Of a stretch of 64,000 nt of DNA, positions 7,420 to 14,302 are shown piece after piece (within the stretch, counting starts at the first letter, position 1; every line of letters starts with the position of its first letter). The notes under the pieces are model-generated. The model was given only the letters and a program-made list of their open reading frames with translations. It was not told the DNA's origin and did not search any database. Both the position numbers and the translations under genes were made by a program. The DNA is taken from NCBI RefSeq assembly GCF_963526985.1, contig NZ_CAURPW010000001.1, positions 1 to 64,000 on the forward strand, read 5' to 3'. The stretch is from an uncultured Campylobacter sp. GTDB taxonomy: Bacteria; Campylobacterota; Campylobacteria; Campylobacterales; Campylobacteraceae.

Positions 7420-8639
7420 TCAAAGTCCTTTTGTGAGATATTTGCTACTTCGGTGCCGATCGACATACCCCAAAATACGCCGTCGGTCGTGTAGTTTAAA
7501 AAGCCGTTTTCTATGTGCATATAGCCTTTGCTTTCGCATTTTTTGAAAAACTCCATTAGCGCGCTAAAGGTCTCATCGCTAACTAGGCTTTTTACTTGCG
7601 CGAGGTCGATTTTTGGGTACATAAAGAGGCTTTTTAGCCGTGCTTCGGCGCGCTGTTTATCGTCTACTTTGTTTATCATGCGCATTTTTTCTTTGGCGTT
7701 ATAGATGTCGTAGTAGCCTAGCCTTCCGCCAGAGCCTCTACCTAGCGGCAGGATATCGGCGCCCTCGTGGCTTAGGCGGATATACTGATAGCGGTCGCGG
7801 CCTATGCGGTTAAATTTGGTATGCTCTAGCACCTCGTAGTTGCCAGTACCTAGCAGCTTTTCAAAGAAAGCGTTGTGCAGCTTGTGCTCGTAGTTCACGT
7901 CGTAGTAGTCCTGCGACACCGTCTTTGCAAGCTCTGATTTCTCAAAAAGCTGAAGCGAATAAAAGCTCGTGCTGTCGATCTTTAGCTCGTCTACTAGGCG
8001 GGCGTCTTCTAGCACTTCGTCTATCGTTTGCTCAGGGTAGTTAAAGATAACGTCCGTGCAAACCATGCCGCTAAAATTTTGCCTGATCATTTTTAGGTGC
8101 TCTATCGCGCCTTTTTTGTCGTGGACGCGGTTTAGCAGTTTGCGACCTTTGTCCGAAAAGGTCTGCACGCCGATGCTAAAGCGGTTTACGCCTAGGCTTT
8201 CTAGTAGGCGTACTTTGCTCAAATTTAGATTATGCAGCGTAGTTTCTAGACTAAATTCGCAGTCGTCCGAGATATTAAAATTTAATCGCAGAGCCGTGAT
8301 AACCGGTTCTAGGTGCTTTTCTTTTAGTATCGTTGGAGTTCCGCCGCCAAAATAGACGCTACGGATATTTTTAGCTTGCAGATACGGAAATTTGCCGTAT
8401 TTCCTGGTCTCGCCCAGCAGATACTGCGTGTAGCTGTCTAGCTCGTCTTCCAGCTTTGTGCGGTTCATCGAGCAAAACGAGCAGATATTGTCGCAAAAAG
8501 GCACGTGGATATAGATCACGCCGTCCTTTTGCGCGGGTAGCTCCTCGTTTAGAAATTTCTCGACCTCGGCGTTAGTCGCCATTTTTATTTTTTTGGGACG
8601 CGTCGGTCCGGCGTGCCCCTTTTGCCTGGTTTCAAACAT
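7416..8639 (-). CDS. Radical SAM protein of the ChuW/HutW haem-degradation family
   Basis: A 407-residue radical SAM enzyme. The cluster motif is YIHVPFCDNICSFCSMNR, a CX3CX2C iron-sulfur site, followed by SVYFGGGTPTIL (SAM-binding GGE-like motif) and FSIGVQTFSDKGRKLLNR, the arrangement shared by HemW and ChuW/HutW proteins. Phe-Cys-Ser after the second Cys, the NYPEQT segment, and the C-terminal TTDGVFWGMSIG pattern favour ChuW/HutW over HemW. E. coli O157 ChuW opens haem without oxygen and releases iron (anaerobilin synthase). The neighbours (DUF2470 protein and flavodoxin) support a haem substrate. No strong Shine-Dalgarno precedes the ATG; M20 is an alternative start. Whether it acts on haem is inferred. 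Confidence 0.8.
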   Translation of the reverse strand: MFETRQKGHAGPTRPKKIKMATNAEVEKFLNEELPAQKDGVIYIHVPFCDNICSFCSMNRTKLEDELDSYTQYLLGETRKYGKFPYLQAKNIRSVYFGGGTPTILKEKHLEPVITALRLNFNISDDCEFSLETTLHNLNLSKVRLLESLGVNRFSIGVQTFSDKGRKLLNRVHDKKGAIEHLKMIRQNFSGMVCTDVIFNYPEQTIDEVLEDARLVDELKIDSTSFYSLQLFEKSELAKTVSQDYYDVNYEHKLHNAFFEKLLGTGNYEVLEHTKFNRIGRDRYQYIRLSHEGADILPLGRGSGGRLGYYDIYNAKEKMRMINKVDDKQRAEARLKSLFMYPKIDLAQVKSLVSDETFSALMEFFKKCESKGYMHIENGFLNYTTDGVFWGMSIGTEVANISQKDFE

Positions 8640-8651
8640 TTCGCGCCGCCG

Positions 8652-8921
8652 CTAGTTTTCCATACTATTTACTATATTTATGACTTCATCGCGCAGGCTC
8701 TCGACCGTTAGCTCGGCTTTTTTCTCAAACGGCACGAACACCTCGCCCTCGTCGCAGGCGATATACATGCCGTCCTCGGTGATATCGGTCATCTTGGCGT
8801 TTTGCGGGTTTTTAAAGCCGCCGAATCTCGCGCACATATCCTCGGTGATGCCGATGAAGTTATCGTTCATCATGCCTAGCGCCATCTCTTTGGCTTCTCT
8901 TGCTTCTTCGTCCAGCTTCAT
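8652..8921 (-). CDS. Stand-alone DUF2470 protein (HugZ C-terminal-type domain)
   Basis: An 89-residue protein matching the DUF2470 pattern: an N-terminal helix with MMNDNFIGITEDM (in place of the usual MNxDH), then AKMTDITEDGMYI, GEVFVPFEKKAEL and a C-terminal helix ESLRDEVINIV. DUF2470 is known as the domain attached to HugZ/ChuZ-type haem-degrading proteins. Here it is a separate small protein directly upstream of a radical SAM haem enzyme, in the place where ChuX/HutX-type haem-handling partners often sit. It has a good ribosome-binding site (ggag). A role in binding haem or its product is inferred from context only. Confidence 0.65.
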   Translation of the reverse strand: MKLDEEAREAKEMALGMMNDNFIGITEDMCARFGGFKNPQNAKMTDITEDGMYIACDEGEVFVPFEKKAELTVESLRDEVINIVNSMEN

Positions 8922-8936
8922 ATTATCTCCTTAGTT

Positions 8937-8955
8937 AAAAATGATATTTGTTATT
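8937..8955. promoter_or_regulatory. Possible Fur-box-like site upstream of the DUF2470 gene
   Basis: This 19-mer matches the classical Fur consensus (GATAATGATAATCATTATC) at 13 of 19 positions by hand count. It lies in the 55-bp gap before the DUF2470 start, where an internal promoter of an iron-controlled cluster would be. The match is modest and could be chance in AT-rich DNA. Confidence 0.3.
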
Positions 8956-8976
8956 TTAACCGTTTGAAGCTGAATT

Positions 8977-10566
8977 TTAGCCCTTGATAAGCGCGATTTG
9001 CCCGTTTTTTATCTCATAAATTTTATCCGCCGCGTCAAAATACGCATCGTCGTGGCTGATCGCAAAAATCGTGTATCCTTGCGCCTTTAGCTCAGGCAAA
9101 AACTCTACGTAAAAGTGCCGCCTAAACTCTGGGTCTTGATCGGCCGCCCACTCGTCAAGGATTAAAAATTTACGTTTTTCAAGTAGCGCCGCGACCATAG
9201 CGAGGCGTTTTTTCTGGCCTTGGGAGAGATTTAGCGTGCTAAAATTTCCGTCTTTGACGCTTACTTTATTTTCTATCGACATCTTTTTTAGCAGCCGCTC
9301 TATCAGCGCTTCATCCTCACTCATCGCTTCGTCGAAGAGATAAAAGTCGCTAAACACCGCGCTAATCGTGTTTGCGTAGCTTTTTAAATTTGACTCGGTG
9401 ATTTTGGTATCGTCTGCGAACATCTCGCCGCTTTTTGGCGCTAAAAGCCCGGCTAGGATCATAAATAGCGTGCTTTTGCCGCTGCCGTTTTTGCCGATCA
9501 AAAATACCGTCTCGCCGCGTCTGATCTCTAAATTTATATCCTTTAGCGCAAATTCGCTCCCCTCGTCGTAGGCGAAATTTATATCCTTTAGGCGCAGTTT
9601 TTGCCAAATTTGCGGAGCCGTTTCGCCTAGCGTAAATTCAGGCTCAAAGGGTGCTAGGTCTAGCTTTTTTAGCCGCTCGTAAGCGATACGCGCGCGAAAT
9701 ACGCTAGGCACCGAGTAAAGCAGCATCATGAGAGGCGCTCGCAAAAAAAGTATCGCTAGCGCAACCGTGATCGCGTCTTGCAGGCTTGCAGCGTCATAGG
9801 CTAGGCAAAAATATATCTCGATACCCACGGCGCCTAGAGCTACCGCGTTTAGCCAGTTACTCATAAAGGATTGATGTATCTCGGCTTTTACGATATTTTC
9901 GCGCAGGCTTTTTGCGTTTGGGATAAAGCGGTCCCAAAAAAGCCGCTTCGCGCGGGCTAAATTTAAGCTAAGCTCCCTATGCCCTTCGATACAGGTCTCA
10001 TAGTCGCGGTACAGCTCGTCCTCGCACTTGCGGTATCGCTCGAAGTATTTGTGGATATTTTTTATGAAGTATCGGCAAATCCACGTCGCAGCGCCCATCC
10101 AAAGCGCCAAAAACGCAAAAATCTCGGCCGAGATATAAAGCACGTAAGCGCCGGTCGCGCCGATGATAAGCACGCCTTGGATGATGCTTGGCACCTGCAT
10201 AAAGCCGTCGGTTAGGCTTCGCACGTCGCTTGAGAGCGAGGCGATCAAATTTGACTTGCCCGCGGCTACGATTTTTTGATTTGCGGTATCTAGGATCCTT
10301 TTTATCGTTTTGGTTCGCAGTTCGTAAACAAAATCGTTGCCGATCACGCTAAGGGCGATGCGCGAGAGCACCGAAAAGCCCAAAAATAAAATCAAAAGCG
10401 CGAAAAACGCGAGCAAAATTTGAGCGTCTTGTTCTTTTAAATTTAAGAGGTATTTGTTTATAAAGGCTAGTATTAAGATCCCAGAGTCGCTAAAAACGGC
10501 GCTAGATACGATCATAGCGATGATTTGCCAAAGAGTTTTTTTCGAGATTTTTTTAAACATTTTCAT
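8977..10566 (-). CDS. YojI/PvdE-type ABC exporter (fused membrane and ATPase domains)
   Basis: A 529-residue ABC half-transporter. Six hydrophobic segments occupy about residues 12-300. The nucleotide-binding domain has Walker A LIGKNGSGKS, signature NLSQGQKKRL, Walker B KFLILDEWAAD, and the H-loop AISHDD. The LDEWAADQDPEFRRHFY sequence is characteristic of the cyclic-peptide/siderophore exporter family (E. coli YojI, Pseudomonas PvdE/SyrD). It is the first gene of the minus-strand cluster with the DUF2470, radical SAM and flavodoxin genes. Export of a haem breakdown product, porphyrin or siderophore is conceivable, but the substrate is not visible in the sequence. Confidence 0.85.
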   Translation of the reverse strand: MKMFKKISKKTLWQIIAMIVSSAVFSDSGILILAFINKYLLNLKEQDAQILLAFFALLILFLGFSVLSRIALSVIGNDFVYELRTKTIKRILDTANQKIVAAGKSNLIASLSSDVRSLTDGFMQVPSIIQGVLIIGATGAYVLYISAEIFAFLALWMGAATWICRYFIKNIHKYFERYRKCEDELYRDYETCIEGHRELSLNLARAKRLFWDRFIPNAKSLRENIVKAEIHQSFMSNWLNAVALGAVGIEIYFCLAYDAASLQDAITVALAILFLRAPLMMLLYSVPSVFRARIAYERLKKLDLAPFEPEFTLGETAPQIWQKLRLKDINFAYDEGSEFALKDINLEIRRGETVFLIGKNGSGKSTLFMILAGLLAPKSGEMFADDTKITESNLKSYANTISAVFSDFYLFDEAMSEDEALIERLLKKMSIENKVSVKDGNFSTLNLSQGQKKRLAMVAALLEKRKFLILDEWAADQDPEFRRHFYVEFLPELKAQGYTIFAISHDDAYFDAADKIYEIKNGQIALIKG

Positions 10567-10657
10567 TCTTTTTTGAGAGCTTATTTCATTTCAGCCGCCA
10601 TTTTATAAGAATATTTTTAAAATTTCGCTAAAATCGGGCATTATTTAAAGGAGAAAT

Positions 10658-11266
10658 TTGCAAACGGTTTTGCGGGTTGTATCGACCAAAACTGAAGCCA
10701 AAAAATCGACGTTTTTATGCTTTTTATGTCCTATTTCGGAGTTTAAGGCCTTGCACGAGCGCTTAAAAGCCGAGCATCCAAAGGCCGCGCACGTCGTGTG
10801 GGCGCTGCGCGAGCGAAACGGCTACGGCCAGATAGTAGAAAATCAAAGCGACGACGGCGAGCCCAAGGGCACGAGCGGCCAACCCTCGCTAAACGCGCTT
10901 AGAGGCGCCCAGCTCGTAAACGCGGGCGCGCTCATCGTTCGGTATTTCGGCGGGATAAAGCTAGGCACGGGCGGGCTCGTGCGAGCGTATGGCGCAGCGG
11001 TAAATGCGGCGATAGAGGAGGCTGAGGACTGCGGCGCTCTGGTTAAATTTGAGATAAAATCGCTTTGTCTGTTTTTTACGCCGTACGCGCTTGGCTCGCG
11101 CTTTGAGCACTATTTTGAAAAGCGAAATCTGAGCTTTGAGCGTGAATTTAACGAGGAGGGCGCGATCTGGCGAGCGGAGTTTAACAGCGCCGAATTTGAC
11201 GAATTTCAGGCGTTTGCGAGCGGGTTTGAGCAGGAGGGGTTTAAATTTTACGCCTTGCCTCTATGA
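10658..11266 (+). CDS. yigZ: IMPACT/YigZ-family protein
   Basis: A 202-residue member of the IMPACT family. The core motif is seen in SDDGEPKGTSGQPSLNAL (about 62-79) followed by VRYFGGIKLGTGGLVRAY, the hallmark of YigZ proteins; a C-terminal ferredoxin-like domain follows. Bacterial members are thought to act in translation or ribosome-related stress, but their biochemical role is unsettled. The start is a TTG, 4 nt after AAAGGAG at 10647-10653, which is convincing as there is no nearby ATG. It is transcribed divergently from the ABC exporter with 91 bp between them. Confidence 0.88.
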   Translation: MQTVLRVVSTKTEAKKSTFLCFLCPISEFKALHERLKAEHPKAAHVVWALRERNGYGQIVENQSDDGEPKGTSGQPSLNALRGAQLVNAGALIVRYFGGIKLGTGGLVRAYGAAVNAAIEEAEDCGALVKFEIKSLCLFFTPYALGSRFEHYFEKRNLSFEREFNEEGAIWRAEFNSAEFDEFQAFASGFEQEGFKFYALPL

Positions 11267-11281
11267 TTTTGGGGATAGCGG

Positions 11282-11420
11282 CTTGTCTTTTGAGCGTCTT
11301 TGAATGAGCTTGCAAAAATATCGCTGCGGCAACCTATTTGGTTAGCCTTGCTTATTTTTGCTTCACAACATTCAAATCCATCTCAAAAATACTTCGCCTT
11401 GATTTTTTGTGGTCAAATTT
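11282..11420. repeat. Dispersed intergenic repeat, copy A
   Basis: Shares cttgtcttttgag (11282-11294) and a later stretch containing caacattcaaatcc, catctcaaa, tactt and ggtcaaat (11366-11420) with the spacer upstream of adk (40972-41156). The order and spacing are similar, with many substitutions and small indels. Confidence 0.5.
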
Positions 11421-11446
11421 GCAAATTTGAGTCGCCGAGATCCGCA
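11412..11446 (+). repeat. 35-bp direct repeat, copy 1 of a 240-bp unit
   Basis: Matches 11653-11687 at 33 of 35 positions; the core is gagtcgccgaga. Each copy is followed about 110-130 bp later by G-rich and then C-rich sequence, so the whole 240-bp unit appears to be duplicated and diverged. An inverted 14-bp partial copy of the core is at 11891-11904. Confidence 0.7.
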
Positions 11447-11652
11447 CCGCAAAAAATGCTAAATTTAAACTTGCGACGCTTTGCGTCAGCAAAGCTACGT
11501 CGCCACCTCAAAAGCATCGTAAGGGGAAGAGATTAAAAAAAAGGTGGGGGTGGGTATCGACTTCGTAATTTAAGCCCCTTCCCCCTTAACAAGAAAATCA
11601 AGATATTAAAAATGTAGCAAAACAGCGCAGAAATTTTGCATTAAAATTCTAA

Positions 11653-11687
11653 GTCAAATTTTCAAATTTGAGTCGCCGAGACCCGCA
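11653..11687 (+). repeat. 35-bp direct repeat, copy 2
   Basis: Differs from copy 1 at two positions. It is followed by the G-quadruplex motif and the 11-bp GC-rich hairpin. The offset from copy 1 is 241 bp at this end and 246 bp at the C-rich end. Confidence 0.7.
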
Positions 11688-11769
11688 GCCTGATGGCGCT
11701 AAATTTAACTCTGTCGTAAATTTAAAACGTGCGGCGCGATAGCGCGGTCGCACCCCGCTAACGTGCAGT

Positions 11770-11800
11770 GGGGATGGTGGGGGTTTGGGGGCGGAAGGGG
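11770..11800 (+). other. G-quadruplex-forming motif
   Basis: Four G runs of 4, 5, 5 and 4 bases (11770-11773, 11779-11783, 11787-11791, 11797-11800) are separated by loops of 5, 3 and 5 nt, satisfying the usual G4 rule. The last run is also one arm of an 11-bp inverted repeat (11790-11800 / 11821-11831), so a hairpin competes with the quadruplex. Confidence 0.6.
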
Positions 11801-12186
11801 CGACGCTTCGTAAGTAGAAACCCCTTCCGCCTCCCAAAAAAAAGAATTTGAAAATCTAGTGCTTGATGATAAATTTAGCATTTTCAAGTTGCGGGTCTCG
11901 GCGAGTAAAATGCAAAATTATCAAATTTGCCAGAATCAAATTTAATCAAAAATTTAAGCCGCAATGAGCGAAAATGCTTGGTAAAACGTTAGCTTACGAG
12001 CAGGCGGTTAGCGATTGTGCGGGCGACGCAAACCAAAATGCGCCGCATCCTAGCTACGAGCAGATCTGCACGAGCGACGCAAAAGCCGCCTAGGCCGTTT
12101 TAAAAACACCGGAGTCCGGATTTTAAATGCGCCGTCTTTGAGTTTTATTTCTTGACGGCGAAATTTTTAGATTTTATCTGATATTT

Positions 12187-12447
12187 TTGAAATGGGGTAT
12201 TAATTTTCGGCCGCAAAGTAGGGTAAATTCGCCTAGAGTCTTGGATATTGCGCGCTCCGTCTGCGATAAATTTAAGCACGCCAAATTTAAGGTGCATAAG
12301 CCGGGCGAGGGCAAAAAGCTAAAGCTAAGCTTAAGTGATGGCGCCAAGTTGTATCTTAAAAATTTAAGCCCTTTTGCCGTGTCGCCAAATTTTACTCTTA
12401 GCGCGTTTTGGTTAATTAAGCCTAGCCGTCGCGATTTTAGTGGCTAA
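12187..12447 (+). CDS. Doubtful 86-residue hypothetical protein
   Basis: Open frame with a basic, lysine-rich product (middle KPGEGKKLKLSLSDGAKLYL). There is no Shine-Dalgarno before the ATG and no family I recognise. It lies in repeat-rich spacer, so it may be a gene remnant or chance. Kept only because its codon use is not obviously unlike its neighbours. Confidence 0.2.
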   Translation: MKWGINFRPQSRVNSPRVLDIARSVCDKFKHAKFKVHKPGEGKKLKLSLSDGAKLYLKNLSPFAVSPNFTLSAFWLIKPSRRDFSG

Positions 12448-12500
12448 ATTTAACCGAGCCGCAAAAGCCGCCTTAGCGCGGCGAGCATTTTAATAAAAAT

Positions 12501-13118
12501 CTAAAACCGTCCGTCTAGCCGCTTTAACCAAAAGTCCAAATTTGCCTGCTCGGCTTTTAGCGTCGTTTTTTCGCCGTGTCCGGGATACAGCGTAAAATCC
12601 CCCTGCATTTTTTTGCATTTTAGCAGGCTTTGGCGCATATCTTCGGCGTTTGAAAATAAAAAATCATAGCGCCCGATCGAGCCTCTAAACAAAAAATCTC
12701 CGCTAAAAATAACGTCGTCCACGCGCACCATACAGCATCCGGGCGTATGTCCAGGAAAGTGCATAAACTCGATCTCAAAGTCTTCTACGTTAAATTTAGC
12801 GTCCTCAAATTTCGCTCCGCCTACGCAGATCGCCTCGTCGGTCGTCTCGTATCCTGCACTCCAAACGTCGTTTTTTAGCATAAAGGCGTCGTTATTATGA
12901 ATGTGCGCAGAAATATTAAAAAAATTTTTTAAGCGGGCGCAGTCAAAAATATGGTCAAAGTGTCCGTGCGTGTTTAGTATCGTGAGTGGAGCGTGTGAAA
13001 TTTCGCAAACGTAATTAAACGAATTTTGTCCCGCATCAATGATGATTTCACGCCCATTTTTGGATATTACGTAGCAATTAGTTTGATAATCGCCGCATGG
13101 TTTTGATAAAATTTTCAA
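12501..13118 (-). CDS. Metallo-beta-lactamase-fold hydrolase (glyoxalase II-like)
   Basis: A 205-residue MBL-fold enzyme with the complete binuclear metal site: HGHFDH (51-56), H124 in FPGHTPGC, D141 in SGDFLFRGSIGR, and H181 in YPGHG. The SGDFLFRGSIGRxD segment is typical of the YcbL/GloB-like group, which hydrolyse S-lactoylglutathione or other thioesters; Campylobacter generally lacks glutathione, so the substrate is uncertain. A homologue sits divergently next to nadE in C. jejuni (Cj0809c, from memory), as here. Full length. Confidence 0.88.
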   Translation of the reverse strand: MKILSKPCGDYQTNCYVISKNGREIIIDAGQNSFNYVCEISHAPLTILNTHGHFDHIFDCARLKNFFNISAHIHNNDAFMLKNDVWSAGYETTDEAICVGGAKFEDAKFNVEDFEIEFMHFPGHTPGCCMVRVDDVIFSGDFLFRGSIGRYDFLFSNAEDMRQSLLKCKKMQGDFTLYPGHGEKTTLKAEQANLDFWLKRLDGRF

Positions 13119-13234
13119 GCTAGTCCTTTTGTCAATTTTAATTAAAATAGATTGTATATTTTTTAAGCTTAAAAGTTAAATTTATAATTATAAATGTATA
13201 ATTAAGAAAAAAGTTAAATTTGACGGCGGAGACG

Positions 13235-13990
13235 ATGAGAGATTGGACGAAGATTAGCGAGAAAATCGTAGAATTTTTGACGAGCTACCTTAAAAAAAGC
13301 GGCGCAAAAGGATTTGTCCTGGGCGTTAGCGGCGGCATAGACTCCGCCGTCGTAGCCGCTCTTTGCGCGCGCACGGGCTTTGAAACGCATGCGCTTTTGA
13401 TGCCGACGAAGTACTCAAACGAACAAAATTTAAGCGACGCGCTAAAGCTTTGCAAAGATCTAAAAATAACGCATAAAATCATCGAAATCCAGCCGATTTT
13501 AGATAGCTTTACCGCGCAAATCGGCGAACCGCCGTCAAATTTGCGTATGGGAAATCTAAGCGCAAGAACGAGGATGTGCCTACTTTATGATTATTCGGCA
13601 AAGGTAAACGCGCTAGTCGTGGGCACGAGCAACAAAAGCGAGCGCCTTCTTGGATACGGTACGATCTACGGCGACATGGCGTGCGCGCTAAATCCGATCG
13701 GCGAGCTTTTTAAGACTGAAATTTACGAGCTGGCGCGAGAGCTTGGCATCGATGAAAAAATCATCGCAAAAGCCCCGTCTGCCGACCTTTGGGAAGGGCA
13801 AAGCGACGAAGCCGACATAGGCTATAGCTACGAACGGTTGGATGAAGTTTTGCGTCTGGCGCAGAGTAAAAGCGAGGCCGAGCTGGCGCGAGAATTTGAT
13901 CAAAAGCTCGTCTCTACGGTGTTTTCAAGAATGAGAGCGAATAAATTTAAGCTCTTTTTGCCGCCAATTGCTAGCCTAGAGGACGAGTGA
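13235..13990 (+). CDS. nadE: NH3-dependent NAD+ synthetase
   Basis: Amidates nicotinic acid adenine dinucleotide to NAD+. The ATP pyrophosphatase loop SGGIDSA (32-38) is followed by LLMPTKYS, GTSNKSERLLGYGTIYGD and PSADLWEGQSDE, all diagnostic of NadE. The roughly 250-residue length means there is no glutaminase domain. I chose the ATG at 13235 because ggcggag lies just before it; an in-frame TTG at 13220 would add five residues. It is divergent from the MBL hydrolase and followed by the DegT gene after 312 bp. Confidence 0.95.
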   Translation: MRDWTKISEKIVEFLTSYLKKSGAKGFVLGVSGGIDSAVVAALCARTGFETHALLMPTKYSNEQNLSDALKLCKDLKITHKIIEIQPILDSFTAQIGEPPSNLRMGNLSARTRMCLLYDYSAKVNALVVGTSNKSERLLGYGTIYGDMACALNPIGELFKTEIYELARELGIDEKIIAKAPSADLWEGQSDEADIGYSYERLDEVLRLAQSKSEAELAREFDQKLVSTVFSRMRANKFKLFLPPIASLEDE

Positions 13991-14302
13991 AATTTGAGCT
14001 AAATTTACCGGTTTTGGAGCGTAAATTTAGCTGAGACTTTTTGCTATATAAACGGTAAATCGCCGTAAAACGAGAAAATGCCAGCTCGCGGCGGCAAGTG
14101 CGCGCATATTAAATTTGGTCGCAAGTTTGATTTAATCTCGCGGCGGCAAGTGCTAGTTTGGCGGCTTGGACGCGTCGTTTGATGCGAGCGGAAAACATAA
14201 ACGGCTGATTTAAACGAGCGTAAAATCATAAAAGCTCGCGCTAAAGTCGGTCGATACTGAAAATAAGAAAATGGTTAAGAAAATAAAAATAAGGAGGTCA
14301 AA
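13991..14302. other. 312-bp spacer with a 17-bp direct repeat
   Basis: No gene seen. ctcgcggcggcaagtgc occurs at 14085-14101 and again at 14137-14153. The right end is A-rich and carries an ideal ribosome-binding site, AAGGAGGT (14291-14298), for the following gene. Confidence 0.6.
14085..14153 (+). repeat. 17-bp direct repeat pair, 52 bp apart start to start
   Basis: Two identical 17-bp copies (14085-14101, 14137-14153) in the nadE-DegT spacer. They could be a duplication scar of an insertion or a regulatory site. Confidence 0.55.

Larger units (their letters stand above)
11267..12500. other. 1.2-kb decayed, repeat-rich spacer
   Basis: Between yigZ and the MBL hydrolase there is no well-supported gene. 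It contains a degenerate dispersed repeat (11282-11420), two copies of a 240-bp unit, a G-quadruplex motif and an inverted partial copy. A 39-codon open stretch at 11974-12093 shows an internal YEQ...SDA repeat, and an 86-codon frame lies at 12187-12447; both look like remnants. Open frames elsewhere in it lack ribosome-binding sites. Confidence 0.6.

Noticed and set aside
7416..8639. HemW or coproporphyrinogen dehydrogenase identity for the radical SAM protein
   Set aside because: The residues around the iron-sulfur cysteines and the C-terminus fit ChuW/HutW better, and the neighbours are haem-related; kept as an alternative only.
11300..11536. 78-codon frame in the repeat spacer
   Set aside because: It covers the dispersed repeat and the 35-bp repeat, has no RBS and an unpatterned product.
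11412..11904. CRISPR array
   Set aside because: Only two near-identical 35-bp copies and one inverted fragment, spaced 241 bp; no short regular spacers and no cas genes.
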